Source of the DNA: Bacillota bacterium
GTDB taxonomy: Bacteria; Bacillota; Clostridia; Christensenellales; Pumilibacteraceae
DNA length: 6,823 bases
Direction: 5' to 3'
NCBI GenBank assembly: GCA_009780875.1
Contig: WQZE01000054.1
Coordinates: 1 to 6,823 of the forward strand
Shown: positions 5,650 through 6,823 of the stretch, in pieces
Layout: every line of letters starts with the position of its first letter
Position numbering within the stretch: the first letter of the stretch is position 1
Made by a program: the position numbers and the translations under genes
The notes under the pieces: model-generated
The model's database searches: none
Seen by the model: only the letters and a program-made list of their open reading frames with translations
Told to the model about the DNA's origin: nothing

Positions 5650-6823
5650 CCAAAACCTCCTACATTAGGAGTATTGGGTTTATGATTTTGAATATCCCCT
5701 TTAAAAATCAACAAAATTAATTGTGCTATTTTATTGACCCCAAATTTACCAATATGATAAACACCTAGCATTGCTACTTTATTGAACAAACTCTCTCCAA
5801 TATCAACTCCAAGTTTGGCACTTTGATTGCTGACAAATTTAGAAAGCCAATTGCCAGAACTTGCTTTCACTATCTGCCCGCCAGTCCAAATCTCTTTTAG
5901 TCCACCAAAAATTCCACCTGTCACTGCCCCAGAAAGTGCACCCACAGCAGTATCAAAGCCTACTTTATTCCAATCAATATTTTCAAACCCATTGGAAATG
6001 CCTTGCGTACCGACACTGACACCAAAACCAAGCACAGCACCACTAATAGCACCAGCGGCTACTCCACCTACTACGGACGCAAATAATCCACTTCCCACTA
6101 ATCCAGCAATAGGAGAAGCCAACATTCCTGTCGCAATTGACAAGCCAATCGCCGCAGCAATAATGACAATGCCCAATGTCCATTTGAGCCAATCGGGCAT
6201 ATTGCCGTTGCTATCTTTTGTGTTGACCGGGTCATTGGCACAATACGCATACAAGTTGAGCCCATTGATTTGGCTTTTGGTCACATCCAATGCAGCAATA
6301 TCATCGGCATTGACAAATCTACCCACTTGTGGGTCGTAGTAGCGGGATTTGAGATAGTAGAGATTGGTATCCGTGTCAAAGTAATATCCACGGTAGCGGA
6401 TAGGATTGAGGTCGCCAATATTATCGTCCGTCAAATTGGTGGTAGTGCAGTTGCCCCACGCATCGTATTGATAGGTGGCTACGATTTGGCTTGCGTCATA
6501 GTCGTAGATTGCCGTGATGTCGCCAAGGATATTTTTGCGGTAGCGGTAGATTTTGCCATCTACGGTCATCATTACAATACCGCTTGCATCATAAAAGTAT
6601 CTTATCTCTTGGGTTGTCTCTGCTGTTTTTCGGTTCTCTCCCACCAAGCGGTCGCCCACCCAATCATAGGTGATATCCATCGCTTGTTCAAGCACCGCTT
6701 TGGTACATCTCAATCCGCTTGCATTGTATGCAAAGTGACTCCTTTGGTAGGCGAGTAGTGACCGGCCATCCCACACCATTGACTTCCCACGGTAGGTTGT
6801 GGGGTTGCCAAGGTCATCGTACC
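5637..6823 (-). CDS. RHS/YD-repeat polymorphic toxin protein, C-terminal part (runs off right edge)
   Basis: The frame is open to the right edge, so the ATG at 6779 is internal: fourteen more codons upstream encode YDDLGNPTTYRGKS, a core block. Numbering from Met at 6779: YD repeats at 87-110 (ILGDITAIYDYDASQ, YQYDAWGN), then the RHS hallmark at 125-156 (NPIRYRGYYFDTDTNLYYLK, SRYYDPQVGRF) and LNLYAYCANDPVN (174-186). The core ends at P184-x4-D189-S-N-G, where many RHS proteins have P-x4-D-P-x-G. After residue about 195 comes a Gly/Ala-rich hydrophobic region (to about 295) with one or two possible membrane helices, a DW-x-VGFDTAVGALSGAVTGG segment, and a tip of about 80 residues with a hydrophobic stretch (331-359). 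Such proteins deliver a C-terminal toxin to neighbouring cells. The tip has no nuclease or ADP-ribosyltransferase motif I can name; membrane action is a guess. Confidence 0.9.
   Translation of the reverse strand, partial: YDDLGNPTTYRGKSMVWDGRSLLAYQRSHFAYNASGLRCTKAVLEQAMDITYDWVGDRLVGENRKTAETTQEIRYFYDASGIVMMTVDGKIYRYRKNILGDITAIYDYDASQIVATYQYDAWGNCTTTNLTDDNIGDLNPIRYRGYYFDTDTNLYYLKSRYYDPQVGRFVNADDIAALDVTKSQINGLNLYAYCANDPVNTKDSNGNMPDWLKWTLGIVIIAAAIGLSIATGMLASPIAGLVGSGLFASVVGGVAAGAISGAVLGFGVSVGTQGISNGFENIDWNKVGFDTAVGALSGAVTGGIFGGLKEIWTGGQIVKASSGNWLSKFVSNQSAKLGVDIGESLFNKVAMLGVYHIGKFGVNKIAQLILLIFKGDIQNHKPNTPNVGGFGWVF
5656..5661 (-). promoter_or_regulatory. Consensus ribosome binding site inside the RHS tip
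   Basis: AGGAGG on the minus strand, 6 nt before the ATG at 5649. It is encoded by the Val-Gly-Gly codons near the RHS C-terminus, so the last RHS residues are constrained by the start of the downstream gene. This decides the start of the 103-codon gene and suggests coupled translation. Confidence 0.85.

Noticed and set aside
5827..6339. 170-codon plus-strand ORF rich in Pro and Ala
   Set aside because: It is the antisense of the Gly/Ala-rich RHS tip; the composition is explained by reversed Gly/Ala codons and it has no recognisable domain.
1..6823. tRNA, rRNA, CRISPR array, insertion sequence or attachment site
   Set aside because: No cloverleaf, rRNA segment, regularly spaced repeats, transposase or terminal-repeat pair was seen on either strand.

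Overview
The window reads as chromosomal DNA of a moderately AT-rich Gram-positive-type bacterium, most likely an uncultured member of the Clostridia (Bacillota). This is inferred from a textbook SigA-type promoter, strong purine-rich Shine-Dalgarno (SD) sites (AGGAGG, AAAGGAG), a Clostridia-style RHS core ending and the family versions of the housekeeping proteins. No 16S or marker phylogeny is possible here. Every supported gene lies on the minus strand, so the biological reading direction is right to left.

Right part (about 4948-6823), first in transcription order: an accessory polymorphic-toxin locus. It holds the C-terminal part of an RHS/YD-repeat protein that runs off the right edge (5637-6823), whose conserved core ends near 6200 and gives way to a hydrophobic Gly/Ala-rich variable tip. 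A 103-codon gene that overlaps the RHS stop by 13 nt follows (5338-5649, candidate immunity protein). After it comes a short orphan piece of RHS core (4983-5291), then a hairpin terminator (4948-4974). The stretch 5281-5640 is only about 30% GC by hand count, against about 47-65% in sampled RHS core segments, so the locus is a compositional mosaic.

Middle and left part (1-4940): an independent housekeeping/stress unit. A consensus promoter (4869-4897) and a leader of about 220 nt precede clpX. In the same direction follow mtnN (MTA/SAH nucleosidase), a short MGMT-family DNA-repair protein, rarA (replication-fork AAA+ ATPase), an ABC ATPase with a C-terminal zinc ribbon, and the first 30 codons of its putative permease. 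Gaps are 97, 19, 32 and 34 bp, then a 4-nt overlap, so one polycistronic transcript is plausible. It would mix proteolysis, methyl-cycle salvage, DNA alkylation repair, fork maintenance and an exporter.

The most interesting part is the RHS tip with its overlapping partner and the displaced core fragment. The toxic activity of the tip cannot be assigned by eye.
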